From Brevibacillus migulae (GTDB taxonomy: Bacteria > Bacillota > Bacilli > Brevibacillales > Brevibacillaceae), in the NCBI RefSeq assembly GCF_004521915.1, contig NZ_SDKD01000002.1, forward strand, positions 310,862 to 374,861: DNA of 64,000 nt, in the 5' to 3' direction. The notes under the pieces are model-generated. The model worked only from the letters and a program-made list of their open reading frames with translations. It did no database searches and was not told where the DNA came from. Shown piece after piece: positions 52,962 to 61,799 of this stretch (position 1 is its first letter; every line of letters begins with the position of its first letter). A program made the translations under genes and the position numbers.

Positions 52962-54737
52962 GTGGACATTTTTCGCAGTGTAGTTGGCAAGCTATGGATG
53001 ACCATTATCGCGCTTTTTGCTTTGGTATTGACATTATTCAGCCTGCTGCTGGTGCAATCGTTTGATACGTATTTTTTTCGCGAACAAGCAAAGGATTTGC
53101 AGATGGTTGCCGAGAACTTATCCGAGAGTCTGAGCAAGCCGCATACCAGCCAAGACGAAGTGCTTGAGATTGCCAAAAACATGGGGGAAGCGAATCGGAC
53201 GATCATCATAGCGGTTGATGAAAAGATTCAGCCCATCGGGGAGTATAAGCCTACCGCTTCCCTTCCTTATATCCCTTTTGATCAGTTGATCGAAAAAAAG
53301 GAACTGGCGCTGCAGCGCGCATTGAGTGGGGAGCATCCAAGTGCGGAACGGATCATATTCCCCGGGGATCAAAGCGACCGGAACGGCAGGCTGCAGATCC
53401 TGGCCGTGGCTGTACCGCTTGAGCTGGAAGCAGGAAAACGCGGGGCGGTCATCATGTACCAACCCGTTGAGGATTTTGAAAGCACGGTCGGTGAAATACG
53501 CAAACTTGTATTTGTCGTTGGTGTCATTGGTTTCATTTCGACTACGGTGTTTGCGTTTTTCCTTTCCTCCCGCATCACGCATCCGCTGCGGGTCATGATT
53601 CAGAGCGCCCAGCGGATTGCAGAGGGAAACTTCCATGCGGAAATTCCGTTTCGCTCGACGGATGAGATCGGTGATCTGGCCGAAACGCTGAATACGATGG
53701 CTGGCAAGCTGAATTCTTTGGTCGATGCATTGTCCAAGGAAAAGGAGCAGCTGGCGAGCGTTTTGCGAAGCATGGTCGACGGCGTCATCATGATCGATGC
53801 CGATGGGGAAATTGTCGTGACCAACCCTCCAGCTGAGCATTTCTTGCGTGACTGGTCTTACGAGCAAAAGGATGAATCGGCACCGATCTTCTCCATTTAC
53901 CGACGCGTGCTGGAAAGCGGGCAGGAAGTCTATGATGAGGATATCGCCTTGCAAGGACGGATCTGGTCGGTACTCATGGTGCCGCTGTACGATGGCGATG
54001 TCATTCGCGGAGCAGTGGCTGTATTGCGTGATATGACAAGGGAGCGGAAGCTGGATAAGCTGCGCAATGATTTCGTAGCGAATGTCTCTCACGAGCTGCG
54101 CACCCCCTTATCGATGCTGCAAGGCTACAGTGAAGCGATTGTCGATGACATCGCCGCATCTCCAGAGGAGCATAAGGAACTGGCGAAAATCATTTATGAT
54201 GAATCCGTGCGCATGACCAAATTGGTGAACGAGCTGCTGAATCTTGCCCGCATGGAAGCCGGGCACCTGGAGCTGCATCTGGAAACCGTCACGGTCAGAT
54301 CTTATCTGGAACGGATTCAACGCAAGTTCAGCAATTTGGCACGGGAACGTGAAATCAGCTTGCAATTGTCCATGGAAAGTACATTGGAAACCTTGCATCT
54401 GGATCCAGACCGCATGGAACAGGTACTGACCAATTTGATAGACAATGCGATGCGGCATACGCCAAAAGGGGGGAGTGTCACCCTGCGTGTGTCCGGGGAA
54501 GAACCGCTGATCATCCAGGTCAGTGATACGGGCAGCGGAATCCCGCAAGAAGACCTGCCTTTCGTGTTTGAGCGTTTTTACAAAGCCGACAAGGCACGCA
54601 CCCGGGGCAGGGCCGGTACCGGTCTGGGACTGGCAATCGCCCGTAACATTGTAGAGGCACATGGCGGCAGGATCAATGTACAGAGCAAGCTGGGAGAAGG
54701 GACAACCTTTACGATCAGCTTGCCGAATCCAAGATAG
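52962..54737 (+). CDS. resE: Sensor histidine kinase ResE
   Basis: A 591-residue membrane kinase partner of ResD. TM1 (about 10-33), an extracytoplasmic domain (34-175), TM2 (about 178-200), HAMP (200-255), a PAS domain (about 262-365), the HisKA dimerisation helix with His377 (NVSHELRTPLS), and the ATPase domain with N-box (NLIDNAMRHT), G1 (DTGSGIP) and G2 (GTGLGLAIAR) are all intact. GTG start. The HAMP-PAS order matches B. subtilis ResE, where both control activity under oxygen limitation and nitric oxide. Confidence 0.94.
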   Translation: MDIFRSVVGKLWMTIIALFALVLTLFSLLLVQSFDTYFFREQAKDLQMVAENLSESLSKPHTSQDEVLEIAKNMGEANRTIIIAVDEKIQPIGEYKPTASLPYIPFDQLIEKKELALQRALSGEHPSAERIIFPGDQSDRNGRLQILAVAVPLELEAGKRGAVIMYQPVEDFESTVGEIRKLVFVVGVIGFISTTVFAFFLSSRITHPLRVMIQSAQRIAEGNFHAEIPFRSTDEIGDLAETLNTMAGKLNSLVDALSKEKEQLASVLRSMVDGVIMIDADGEIVVTNPPAEHFLRDWSYEQKDESAPIFSIYRRVLESGQEVYDEDIALQGRIWSVLMVPLYDGDVIRGAVAVLRDMTRERKLDKLRNDFVANVSHELRTPLSMLQGYSEAIVDDIAASPEEHKELAKIIYDESVRMTKLVNELLNLARMEAGHLELHLETVTVRSYLERIQRKFSNLAREREISLQLSMESTLETLHLDPDRMEQVLTNLIDNAMRHTPKGGSVTLRVSGEEPLIIQVSDTGSGIPQEDLPFVFERFYKADKARTRGRAGTGLGLAIARNIVEAHGGRINVQSKLGEGTTFTISLPNPR

Positions 54738-54759
54738 AGAAGAAAAGGGGCGGGAGAGA

Positions 54760-55896
54760 ATGATCAAAACAATCTTGTTTGACGTTGACGGTGTGTTTTT
54801 GAGTGAAGAACGTTATTTTGATGCATCTGCTTTGACGGTATGGGAAATGCTGCACAGCGATCGTTATCTTGGTTTGCCTGGTGATACGTTTACGCCATCG
54901 CCAGAAGAGACTACGATTCGACGTGTGCGAAAGACCGTATTCGCTGACGATGACGTGTTGAATTTCATTAAATCCCGGGGGATCAACTCGAACTGGGATA
55001 TGGTGTTTTTGACATTCTCCTACCAACTGATCCGTCTGTGTGATGCTCTTTATCCACATGCGCAGGATGAGATTCAGGAAATCCTTTCGAAGCAAATCGA
55101 CCGGTCAGCCGTAGAGCGTCTGGGGCAATTGGCCAAAACCTATGCTGCCGAATTTGTTATCGATTATCCAGCATTTACTCCGGACTTTGCGAAATCATCC
55201 CACCAAAAATCGGAACTGCTGCTGTATTTGAATGATCTGGTGAAAGAACATGTTGGCATAGAGACAGCGCTTTTCTCGCGCACAAGCGATCTGTGGCAGC
55301 TGTGTCAGGAAACGTTCCAGGAATGGTATTTGGGTGACGAGCGTGTCGCTGCTTCCATCGGACGTGAAACGGTTCAACCAGGGAAAAAAGGCTTCCTCAC
55401 CGATGAAATTCCGATCGTAGCTCCGGAAAAAATTCGCGAGATCTTGCTTCAATTAAAAGCAAAAGGGTACATCCTGGGAATCGGAACGGGCAGACCGACG
55501 ATTGAAACCCATGTGCCATTAGCGGAAATGAAGCTGTTGGATCTGTTTGAAGCCGATCGGGTCGTAACCGCTTCTCACGTGCTGGATGCAGAGACGCTCT
55601 TTCCAAACCAAGCCCCATTGGCCAAGCCTCATCCTTTCTGCTATGTAAAAGGATTGCTGGGCCTCTCCACATCGGATGCGGATACGCTGGCCTACCCATT
55701 GCCGATCCAGAACGGGGACGAAGTGTTGATCGTAGGGGACTCCTTGGCTGATTTTCTGGCTGCAAAAGCCATTGGCTGCCGCTTTGCCGCTACCTTGACT
55801 GGCTTGAGCGGGCAGGAAGCACGAGCAAAATTTGAGAGTGAAAAAGCGGATTATATCCTGAATGATGTAAGTGAGATTGTAACCATCCTTCCGTAA
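54760..55896 (+). CDS. HAD-superfamily hydrolase with a large helical cap
   Basis: A 378-residue HAD phosphatase of unknown substrate. Motif I is DVDGVFL (nucleophile Asp about residue 8), motif II is the Thr/Gly of GIGTGRPTIETH (about 246-257), motif III is the Lys of AKPHPFCYVKG, and motif IV is VGDSLADFLAAKAIG. Nearly 240 residues separate motifs I and II, far more than in ordinary C1-cap members (about 100), and are mainly helical. Start ATG 54760, after GGGGCGGGAGAGA. It follows resE by 22 bp and may share its transcript. Ends at a bidirectional terminator. Confidence 0.8.
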   Translation: MIKTILFDVDGVFLSEERYFDASALTVWEMLHSDRYLGLPGDTFTPSPEETTIRRVRKTVFADDDVLNFIKSRGINSNWDMVFLTFSYQLIRLCDALYPHAQDEIQEILSKQIDRSAVERLGQLAKTYAAEFVIDYPAFTPDFAKSSHQKSELLLYLNDLVKEHVGIETALFSRTSDLWQLCQETFQEWYLGDERVAASIGRETVQPGKKGFLTDEIPIVAPEKIREILLQLKAKGYILGIGTGRPTIETHVPLAEMKLLDLFEADRVVTASHVLDAETLFPNQAPLAKPHPFCYVKGLLGLSTSDADTLAYPLPIQNGDEVLIVGDSLADFLAAKAIGCRFAATLTGLSGQEARAKFESEKADYILNDVSEIVTILP

Positions 55897-55944
55897 AAAA
55901 AGAAGCTCGACTGTGGGAAACTTGTCCGACAGTCGAGCTTTTTT
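55895..55944. terminator. Bidirectional terminator
   Basis: AAGCTCGACTGT and ACAGTCGAGCTT form a perfect 12-bp stem, flanked by an A-run on the left and a T-run on the right. It can end both the HAD gene (plus) and the small gene at 55944 (minus). Confidence 0.9.
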
Positions 55945-56219
55945 CACTTCCAGCTTAAAGATTCAATGCAGCGTAAGCGAAAGGCTTGCAGTAAAAAGGG
56001 TAAATAGAAATCGTTTCTCACAATGACCTCGTACGTTCCGTCAAGATGCGTGTAAAACAATGCATCCGTAAAATCCTTGTCGTGATCCAGATGGGCCCGT
56101 AGCGCTTTCAAGCGGGTACGCATCTCGTCAGATTTGATTGTCACACGAAAGGTGATGTCGGCCTCTCCCTTGACTTCCGTAATTTCCACAAGCTGCTGAT
56201 CATACGTGTAGGTAACCAT
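55944..56219 (-). CDS. Hypothetical 91-residue protein
   Basis: A small soluble protein I do not recognise. It is rich in charged residues, with beta-type N-terminal sequence (YTYDQQLVEITEVKGEADITFRV) and helical segments later (MRTRLKALRAHLDHD, PFLLQAFRLRCIES). I start at ATG 56219, 8 nt after AGGGGG; the ATG at 56225 is too close to that site. It lies 16 bp downstream of the ArsB/NhaD permease gene on the same strand, so the two form an operon. No membrane or secretion signal. Confidence 0.7.
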   Translation of the reverse strand: MVTYTYDQQLVEITEVKGEADITFRVTIKSDEMRTRLKALRAHLDHDKDFTDALFYTHLDGTYEVIVRNDFYLPFLLQAFRLRCIESLSWK

Positions 56220-56234
56220 TTGCATTCCCCCTAT

Positions 56235-57515
56235 TTACATAAAATATCGCAAATAAATATATAGGTGCGAAAGAATGATCGACATGATCATCAGCGGAAA
56301 AGCAACCTTCATGAAATACAGGAAACTGATATGATGGCCTTCTTTTGCCGCCATGCCCGCGACAATCACGTTTGCGCTGGCACCGATGATTGTACCGTTC
56401 CCGCCAAGGCAAGCTCCCAGGGACAAGCTCCACCAGAGAGGCTCCAGATTGTGAATGCCGAGATTGCCCATTTCTTGAATCATGGGAATCATGGTTGCGA
56501 CAAACGGAATATTGTCAATGAAGGCAGACGCAATTGCGCTCATCCAAAGGATCAAAAAGGCAGTGGTTTGGCTGTCTCCCCCTGTCAATGCCATCGCTTT
56601 TTCCGCGAGGAGCGCAATGACGCCGGTATGTACCAAGCCAGATACAAGAACAAACAGACCGACGAAGAAAAAGATCGTGTTCCATTCTACTTTGCTAATG
56701 GCTTCTTCCAAATATGCTTCGCCAGTAATCAATAGCAGCAGAAAGGCGCCGGTCAGTGCGATGGTAGCGGATTCCACATGCAGCCAGCCATGTAGGACAA
56801 AACCCAATATCGTGAGGGCCAGAATGGTCAGCGATTTTTTGAGCAGCCTGGTATCTGTGATTTCATCCTTTTCATTCAACGCCATGATTTTTGCCTGTAA
56901 GGCGGGAGACGATTTCAGATCGCGACGATAAATAACGACCAGACAGAAAATGGTTGCGATGAGAACAATAAAGGCGATCGGTGCAAGATTGGACAGAAAT
57001 GCCATAAAATCAAGCTCTGGGACACGGCTGCCAATCATGATATTGGGTGGGTCACCAATGAGTGTCGCGGTACCCCCGACATTGGAAGCAATCACTTCGC
57101 TCAACAAGTAAGGGATCGGATTGACCTGCAGCTGTCTGGCGATGCTGAAGGTGACAGGGACCATCAATAAGACGGTTGTCACGTTATCTAGTAGCGCAGA
57201 CGCACCGGCAGTGATCAAGCTGAGGAAAATCAATACCTTTAACGGATTTCCATGCGCCTTCTTCGCAGCAAGTATCGCCATAAATTTGAAAACGCCGGTT
57301 TGGGCCGTAATGGTGACGATGATCATCATACCGATCAAGAGACCCAGCGTATTGAAGTCAATATGATCAATACCTTGCTCCTGTGTGATGACACCAAACA
57401 GCACCATCAGAATGCCGCCTAACATCGCTACAATGGTTCGGTTCACTTTTTCGCTAATAATCAGCGCGTATGTAACGAGAAAGATGCCAATAGCGAGTAA
57501 CGCCTGATTAGTCAT
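56235..57515 (-). CDS. ArsB/NhaD family ion transporter
   Basis: A 426-residue polytopic membrane protein of the IT (ion transporter) superfamily, with about 10-12 helices. The two inverted-repeat hairpin motifs are clear: GGTATLIGDPPNIMIGS (about residues 148-164) and CLGGNGTIIGASANVIVAG (about 376-394). This family includes arsenite exporters, Na+/H+ antiporters (NhaD) and P-protein-like permeases. No ArsR-type regulator is nearby, so arsenite is not favoured. GAGGAG lies 7 nt before the ATG. The -10 TATAAT (plus 57550-57555) has a poor -35. Confidence 0.85.
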   Translation of the reverse strand: MTNQALLAIGIFLVTYALIISEKVNRTIVAMLGGILMVLFGVITQEQGIDHIDFNTLGLLIGMMIIVTITAQTGVFKFMAILAAKKAHGNPLKVLIFLSLITAGASALLDNVTTVLLMVPVTFSIARQLQVNPIPYLLSEVIASNVGGTATLIGDPPNIMIGSRVPELDFMAFLSNLAPIAFIVLIATIFCLVVIYRRDLKSSPALQAKIMALNEKDEITDTRLLKKSLTILALTILGFVLHGWLHVESATIALTGAFLLLLITGEAYLEEAISKVEWNTIFFFVGLFVLVSGLVHTGVIALLAEKAMALTGGDSQTTAFLILWMSAIASAFIDNIPFVATMIPMIQEMGNLGIHNLEPLWWSLSLGACLGGNGTIIGASANVIVAGMAAKEGHHISFLYFMKVAFPLMIMSIILSHLYIYLRYFM

Positions 57516-57549
57516 AGTAATCTCCTCTCATAGTTTGGATTCTCGTTCT

Positions 57550-57555
57550 ATTATA
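57550..57555 (-). promoter_or_regulatory. -10 element of the permease operon
   Basis: A perfect TATAAT on the minus strand, 34 bp before the ArsB/NhaD-type start. The matching -35 (TTTTCT at 16 bp) is weak. Confidence 0.4.
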
Positions 57556-57572
57556 GCCTAGTTAAAAGGAAA

Positions 57573-57608
57573 GAAAAGGCTCGGACATAAAGATCCGGGC
57601 CTTTTTTC
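57573..57608 (-). terminator. Terminator of the serine operon
   Basis: GGCCCGG/CCGAGCC stem flanked by AAAAAA and TTTTCT when read on the minus strand; also T-rich on the plus side. It ends the serA transcript just after its stop codon. Confidence 0.8.
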
Positions 57609-57620
57609 GACATCGTCCTT

Positions 57621-59204
57621 CTATAATTCGACCTGGGTGACACTCTTGATTTCTGACAATTCTCCCAGTTGATCGAGTAGATCTGGCGCCAATGGTTTAT
57701 CCACCGTCAGCATCATGATCGCGTCACCGCCGACATCACGGCGACCTACTTGCATCGTCGCAATGTTCACGTCATTGGAGCCAAGAATCGTTCCGACATG
57801 ACCGATGACCCCTGGACGGTCGTTGTGATGCACATAAAGGAGGTAGCCTTCAGGCGATACGTCGATCGCATAGCCGTCAATTTTCACGATGCGTGGACCG
57901 TAGCCATTCAACAGCGTACCGGAAACGTTTTTCATCTCCAGGCTCGTTTTGATGGTCAGGGTCAGCAGATTCATAAACCCTTTGTTCAGTGAAGATTTTT
58001 GCTCAACCACGGCAATATCGCGTGCCTTGGCCAAAAGGGGAGCGTTCACATAGTTGACGCCTTCCCCCAAGCGGTAGGAGAGAACACCTTTTAAAATCGT
58101 ACGGGTCAATGGAGCGGTATCTACTTCAGTCAATTCTCCGCTGTACGTAATGGTAATCTCTTGAACCGATCCGACCGAAATTTGAGCCAGGAAATTGCCG
58201 AGGCGTTCCCCTAAAGTATAGTAAGGCTGGAGCTTCTTCATCACATGCGCAGGAACAGCGGGCAGGTTCACGGCATTTTTAAACGCTTCCCCACGAAGCA
58301 CCTTCAAGATTTCTTCCGACACGTCAACCGCCACATTTTCCTGTGCCTCAATGGTGGAGGCGCCTAGGTGAGGAGTGACGACGACTTGCGGAAGCCCGAT
58401 CAACGGGTTATCGACTGGCGGCTCCACTTCAAACACGTCGAGCGCAGCACCCGCGACCTTGCCGGTGAGGATCGCTTCATACAGGGCTTTTTCATCGATG
58501 ATACCGCCGCGTGCGCAGTTGATGAGCCGTACGCCATCCTTCATCATGGCAAACTCTCTGGAGCTGATGAGGTGGCGGGTTTCTTTTGTTAAAGGAGTGT
58601 GCACCGTGATAAAGTCAGCCTGCTTCACGATCTCGTCAACCGTAGCAGATTGGACGCCTTCTTTGACTGCGCGTTCTTCGGTCAGAAATGGATCGTAGGC
58701 GAGCACTTTCATGTGGAAAGCTTTTGCACGTTTCGCCACTTCTGTACCGATCCGACCGAAGCCAATCACACCGAGCACTTTGCCATTCAATTCCACACCT
58801 TGGAAGCTTTTGCGGTCCCAGGTACCATCAGCCAGCTTTCGGTAAGCTTGTGGAATGTTGCGAGCGACCGCCATCAGCATGGCAAAGGAGTGCTCGGCTG
58901 TCGAGATGGTATTGCCGTCCGGTGCATTGATGACGACTACACCGGACTGGGTAGCAGCGTTGGTATCGATGTTATCCACACCAACACCAGCGCGCCCTAC
59001 AGCCTTCAGCTTCGTCCCTGCTGCCAGCACTTCTGCGGTTACCTGTGTCTGGCTGCGCACGAGGAGCGCATCATAGTCACCGATTTCAGCGAGCAGGTCA
59101 CTGGGGGAGAGGCCTGGCTTCTGTACGACCTCGACGTCGGGTGCCTCCAACAACTTCTGGATACCGAATTCACTGAGCGGATCTGTAATGAGTACTTTAT
59201 ACAT
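57621..59204 (-). CDS. serA: D-3-phosphoglycerate dehydrogenase
   Basis: First step of serine synthesis, 3-phosphoglycerate to 3-phosphohydroxypyruvate with NAD (527 aa, long bacterial form). It has a substrate-domain start (KVLITDPLSEFGIQKL), the Rossmann motif GVIGFGRIGTEVAKRA, catalytic Arg in NCARGGIIDE, Glu in DVFEVEPP and His in VTPHLGASTIEAQ. The intervening domain and a C-terminal ACT domain (NDRPGVIGHVGTILGSNDVNIATMQVGR split at about 455-482) that binds L-serine in long forms are present. It overlaps the upstream aminotransferase by 8 bp and is controlled by the T-box leader of that operon. Confidence 0.95.
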   Translation of the reverse strand: MYKVLITDPLSEFGIQKLLEAPDVEVVQKPGLSPSDLLAEIGDYDALLVRSQTQVTAEVLAAGTKLKAVGRAGVGVDNIDTNAATQSGVVVINAPDGNTISTAEHSFAMLMAVARNIPQAYRKLADGTWDRKSFQGVELNGKVLGVIGFGRIGTEVAKRAKAFHMKVLAYDPFLTEERAVKEGVQSATVDEIVKQADFITVHTPLTKETRHLISSREFAMMKDGVRLINCARGGIIDEKALYEAILTGKVAGAALDVFEVEPPVDNPLIGLPQVVVTPHLGASTIEAQENVAVDVSEEILKVLRGEAFKNAVNLPAVPAHVMKKLQPYYTLGERLGNFLAQISVGSVQEITITYSGELTEVDTAPLTRTILKGVLSYRLGEGVNYVNAPLLAKARDIAVVEQKSSLNKGFMNLLTLTIKTSLEMKNVSGTLLNGYGPRIVKIDGYAIDVSPEGYLLYVHHNDRPGVIGHVGTILGSNDVNIATMQVGRRDVGGDAIMMLTVDKPLAPDLLDQLGELSEIKSVTQVEL

Positions 59205-60351
59205 GCTTGATCAGCACCTCCTGAGCAGCTTTTACTCCTTCTCCCAATGGAACTTCCACACCGATCTGGCGAAGCGACATTTCCACGGCGGAAATGACTT
59301 GAATGACATCGAGCGGCTCGCAATAGCCCATGTGCCCGATGCGGAAAATTTTGCCCTTCAGATGGGCTTGCCCGCCCGCAATGACGACATTATGTTTGTT
59401 GCGCAGCGTTTTGCGCAGTGCTTCCGGATCAAAGGCATTGCCCGGATGAATCGACGTAACGGTAGGGGAGGCATACTCATCTGCAGCCATCAGCGGCAGC
59501 TGCAGGGCTCTCATCGCAGCGCGCGTCATGTCGCGCATCAGCTCGTGACGCTTGAAGATCGCTGGCAGCCCTTCCTCTTCGATCATGGCGCATACCTCTT
59601 CCAGACCAAACACCAGGGAGACGGCAGGCGTATACGGAGTGGTTTGGTCGGCAAAGCTTTTGCGATACGCTTTTAAATCCAGATAGAAGGCTTGAGGGGT
59701 TTGCTCGTCAATGACCTTCCAGGCACGCTCGCTGGCAGCGATAAAGGCCAAGCCTGTTGGCAGCATGAATGCTTTTTGCGAACCAGTCACCAGGATGTCG
59801 ATGCCCCAAGCATCCATTTCCACAGGTACGGCGCCAAGGCAGCTGACGGCATCGACGATGAAGAGGGCGTCTGTTTGCTCACGTACCACTCGGGCCAGCT
59901 CTTTGATCGGATTCAAGATCCCGGTGGAAGTTTCACAGTGGGTCGCAAACACAGCTTTCACATTGGGATGCTCCTGCAAAAATGGAGTCAAGAGCTCAGG
60001 GGTGACGGCATCGCCCCATTCTACCTGCAGGCGATGGGCGGTAATTCCGTAACGCTCGCAGATTTTCGCAAAGCGTTCGCCAAATGCGCCGCTCACCAGC
60101 ACGGCAGCTTCATCGCCAGCCTGCAAGGTGTTGACTACGCCCATTTCCAAGGCGCTGGTACCGCTGCCTGCCACGATATACACATCCTGGCTTGTGCCAA
60201 AGGCCGGCTTTAAACGTTCCGCCGTGCGCATAAACAATTCGGAAAATTGCCCGCTGCGGTGTCCAATCATCGGTCTGTTCATGGCTTGCTGTACACGTGG
60301 GGGAATCGGTGTCGGTCCGGGAATCCGGAGAATCAAATTGTCTGCAAACAT
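59197..60351 (-). CDS. Class V PLP aminotransferase, probably phosphoserine/serine-forming
   Basis: A 384-residue aminotransferase of the alanine-glyoxylate / serine-pyruvate type. The PLP lysine is Lys193 in VTGSQKAFMLPTG; family landmarks are RIPGPTPIPPRVQQAM, GSGTSALEMGVVN, FATHCETSTGILNP and VDAVSCLGA. It is not a classical SerC, but it is first in a T-box-controlled operon with serA, so a phosphohydroxypyruvate transaminase role in serine synthesis is the best inference. Some actinobacteria and firmicutes use this family that way. Alanine-glyoxylate activity is the alternative. Start ATG after TAGGAGGC. Confidence 0.85.
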   Translation of the reverse strand: MFADNLILRIPGPTPIPPRVQQAMNRPMIGHRSGQFSELFMRTAERLKPAFGTSQDVYIVAGSGTSALEMGVVNTLQAGDEAAVLVSGAFGERFAKICERYGITAHRLQVEWGDAVTPELLTPFLQEHPNVKAVFATHCETSTGILNPIKELARVVREQTDALFIVDAVSCLGAVPVEMDAWGIDILVTGSQKAFMLPTGLAFIAASERAWKVIDEQTPQAFYLDLKAYRKSFADQTTPYTPAVSLVFGLEEVCAMIEEEGLPAIFKRHELMRDMTRAAMRALQLPLMAADEYASPTVTSIHPGNAFDPEALRKTLRNKHNVVIAGGQAHLKGKIFRIGHMGYCEPLDVIQVISAVEMSLRQIGVEVPLGEGVKAAQEVLIKHV

Positions 60352-60374
60352 GGTTTCTCTAGCCTCCTATTTGT

Positions 60375-60685
60375 TAAAAATAAAAAAGCCTCCCATCCGC
60401 TCACTACGAGACCGTAGTGAGGGACGAGAGGCATTCTTTCGTGGTACCACCCTCATTTGTTCTCTTTTTCGCAAAAGAGAACCTTTCCAGGTACAAGACC
60501 TGAGAGGTAACGGATCAACCGGGCGAGCCTACTGGACATGCGTCGTTTGGCCGGCCAACTCCGAAGTGCTCATCTGCAAGGGAACCACCGATTCGCAGCA
60601 ACCATCGGCTCTCTGAGGGTTTCCAACTGTACAGCATCTCTTCATCCAAGTTGTTTTACTATTCTGGTGAATCAGATTTGAATAT
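60375..60685 (-). promoter_or_regulatory. T-box riboswitch (serine-type specifier)
   Basis: A T-box leader upstream of the aminotransferase-serA operon. The diagnostic T-box, AGGGTGGTACCACG on the minus strand (plus 60440-60453), pairs with the tRNA acceptor end and forms the antiterminator. Upstream, AGAGAGCCGATGGTTGC-type sequence is the distal stem I motif (AG bulge). The likely specifier is AGC, a serine codon, at plus 60568-60570, within GATGAGCACTTCGGAG. The terminator is GCCTC...GAGGC with inner CTCACTACG/CGTAGTGAG (plus 60388-60432) and T6 at 60382-60387. Uncharged tRNA-Ser should permit read-through. Confidence 0.9.
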
Positions 60686-60686
60686 C

Positions 60687-60715
60687 ACTTTATCACGGCA
60701 CAGAAACACCGTCAA
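60687..60715 (-). promoter_or_regulatory. SigA promoter of the serine operon
   Basis: TTGACG (60715-60710) and TAAAGT (60692-60687) are 17 bp apart on the minus strand, immediately before the T-box leader. Confidence 0.55.
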
Positions 60716-60772
60716 GTATCAAAAAGAAAAAACATGAACATTTTTTCGGAATCGATTGGTAATGTTCGTGAA

Positions 60773-60836
60773 ATGAAACGCTTTCATCTCGGGATTGTTT
60801 TTCTTGCAGGCTATTCTTTCAAATGATAGCCTTTTA
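60773..60836. repeat. Two inverted repeats before tag
   Basis: A perfect 15-bp odd palindrome ATGAAACGCTTTCAT (60773-60787) is followed by GGCTAT/ATAGCC (60811-60816, 60828-60833) with TTTT behind. The first is one base short of a CcpA cre site. Their role is open. Confidence 0.35.
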
Positions 60837-60865
60837 GTCAAGACGGAAAAAGAAGGAGATAAGGG

Positions 60866-61462
60866 ATGAACATGAAGCAACGCTGCGGCTGGACGACACA
60901 GGATCCTTTGTATATCGATTACCACGACCACGAGTGGGGCGTACCAGTCTATGATGATCATACGTTGTTTGAATATTTGATTCTGGAAGGGGCGCAAGCG
61001 GGTCTCAGCTGGTTTACGATTTTGAAAAAAAGAGAGGCATACCGGTTGGCTTTTGATCAATTTGATCCTGAGAAAGTGGCTATGTACACACAGGAGAAGG
61101 TAGAGGAGCTTCTAGCCAATGAAGGGATTGTGAGGAATCGCTTGAAAATACAGGCTGCCATCGCAAATGCCAAAGCGTTTCTGGCGGTGCAAAAAGAGTT
61201 TGGCTCCTTTCATCGCTATATTTGGTCATTTGTCCAGGGAAAGCCGATCATCAACCACTGGGAGAGCATGCGGGAAGTACCAGCGAGCACGGAGGTTTCC
61301 GATGCGATGAGCAAAGACTTGAAAAAACGCGGGTTCAAGTTTGTTGGCAGCACGATCTGCTATGCATTTATGCAAGCTACGGGCATGGTCATGGATCATA
61401 CGACGGATTGCTTCCGCTATCGAGAGCTTAGCGAAACACAGACAATCAAAAACCCCTCATGA
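60866..61462 (+). CDS. tag: DNA-3-methyladenine glycosylase I
   Basis: Base-excision repair glycosylase removing 3-methyladenine from alkylated DNA (198 aa, normal). Zinc-site residues: Cys in QRCGWTTQD, His in a late VMDHTTDCF segment (His and Cys), and the conserved YHDHEWGVPVYDD with substrate Trp/Tyr. LILEGAQAGLSWFTILKKR is the family signature region. Start ATG after GAAGGAGATAAGGG. It converges with the ferredoxin gene on a shared terminator. Confidence 0.94.
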   Translation: MNMKQRCGWTTQDPLYIDYHDHEWGVPVYDDHTLFEYLILEGAQAGLSWFTILKKREAYRLAFDQFDPEKVAMYTQEKVEELLANEGIVRNRLKIQAAIANAKAFLAVQKEFGSFHRYIWSFVQGKPIINHWESMREVPASTEVSDAMSKDLKKRGFKFVGSTICYAFMQATGMVMDHTTDCFRYRELSETQTIKNPS

Positions 61463-61481
61463 ATCTCATGAGAGGTTTTTG
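61448..61481. terminator. Bidirectional terminator between tag and fer
   Basis: AAAACCCCTCATGA pairs with TCATGAGAGGTTTT (one mismatch), flanked by A and T runs. Serves both convergent genes. Confidence 0.85.
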
Positions 61482-61488
61482 CATTCTA

Positions 61489-61775
<287 letters not shown>

Positions 61776-61799
61776 GAATGAATCACATCTAAAAATGAA

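Noticed and set aside
56235..57515. Arsenite efflux (arsB) annotation and an ars operon.
   Set aside because: No arsR, arsC or arsA-like gene is near, and the family has several other ion specificities.
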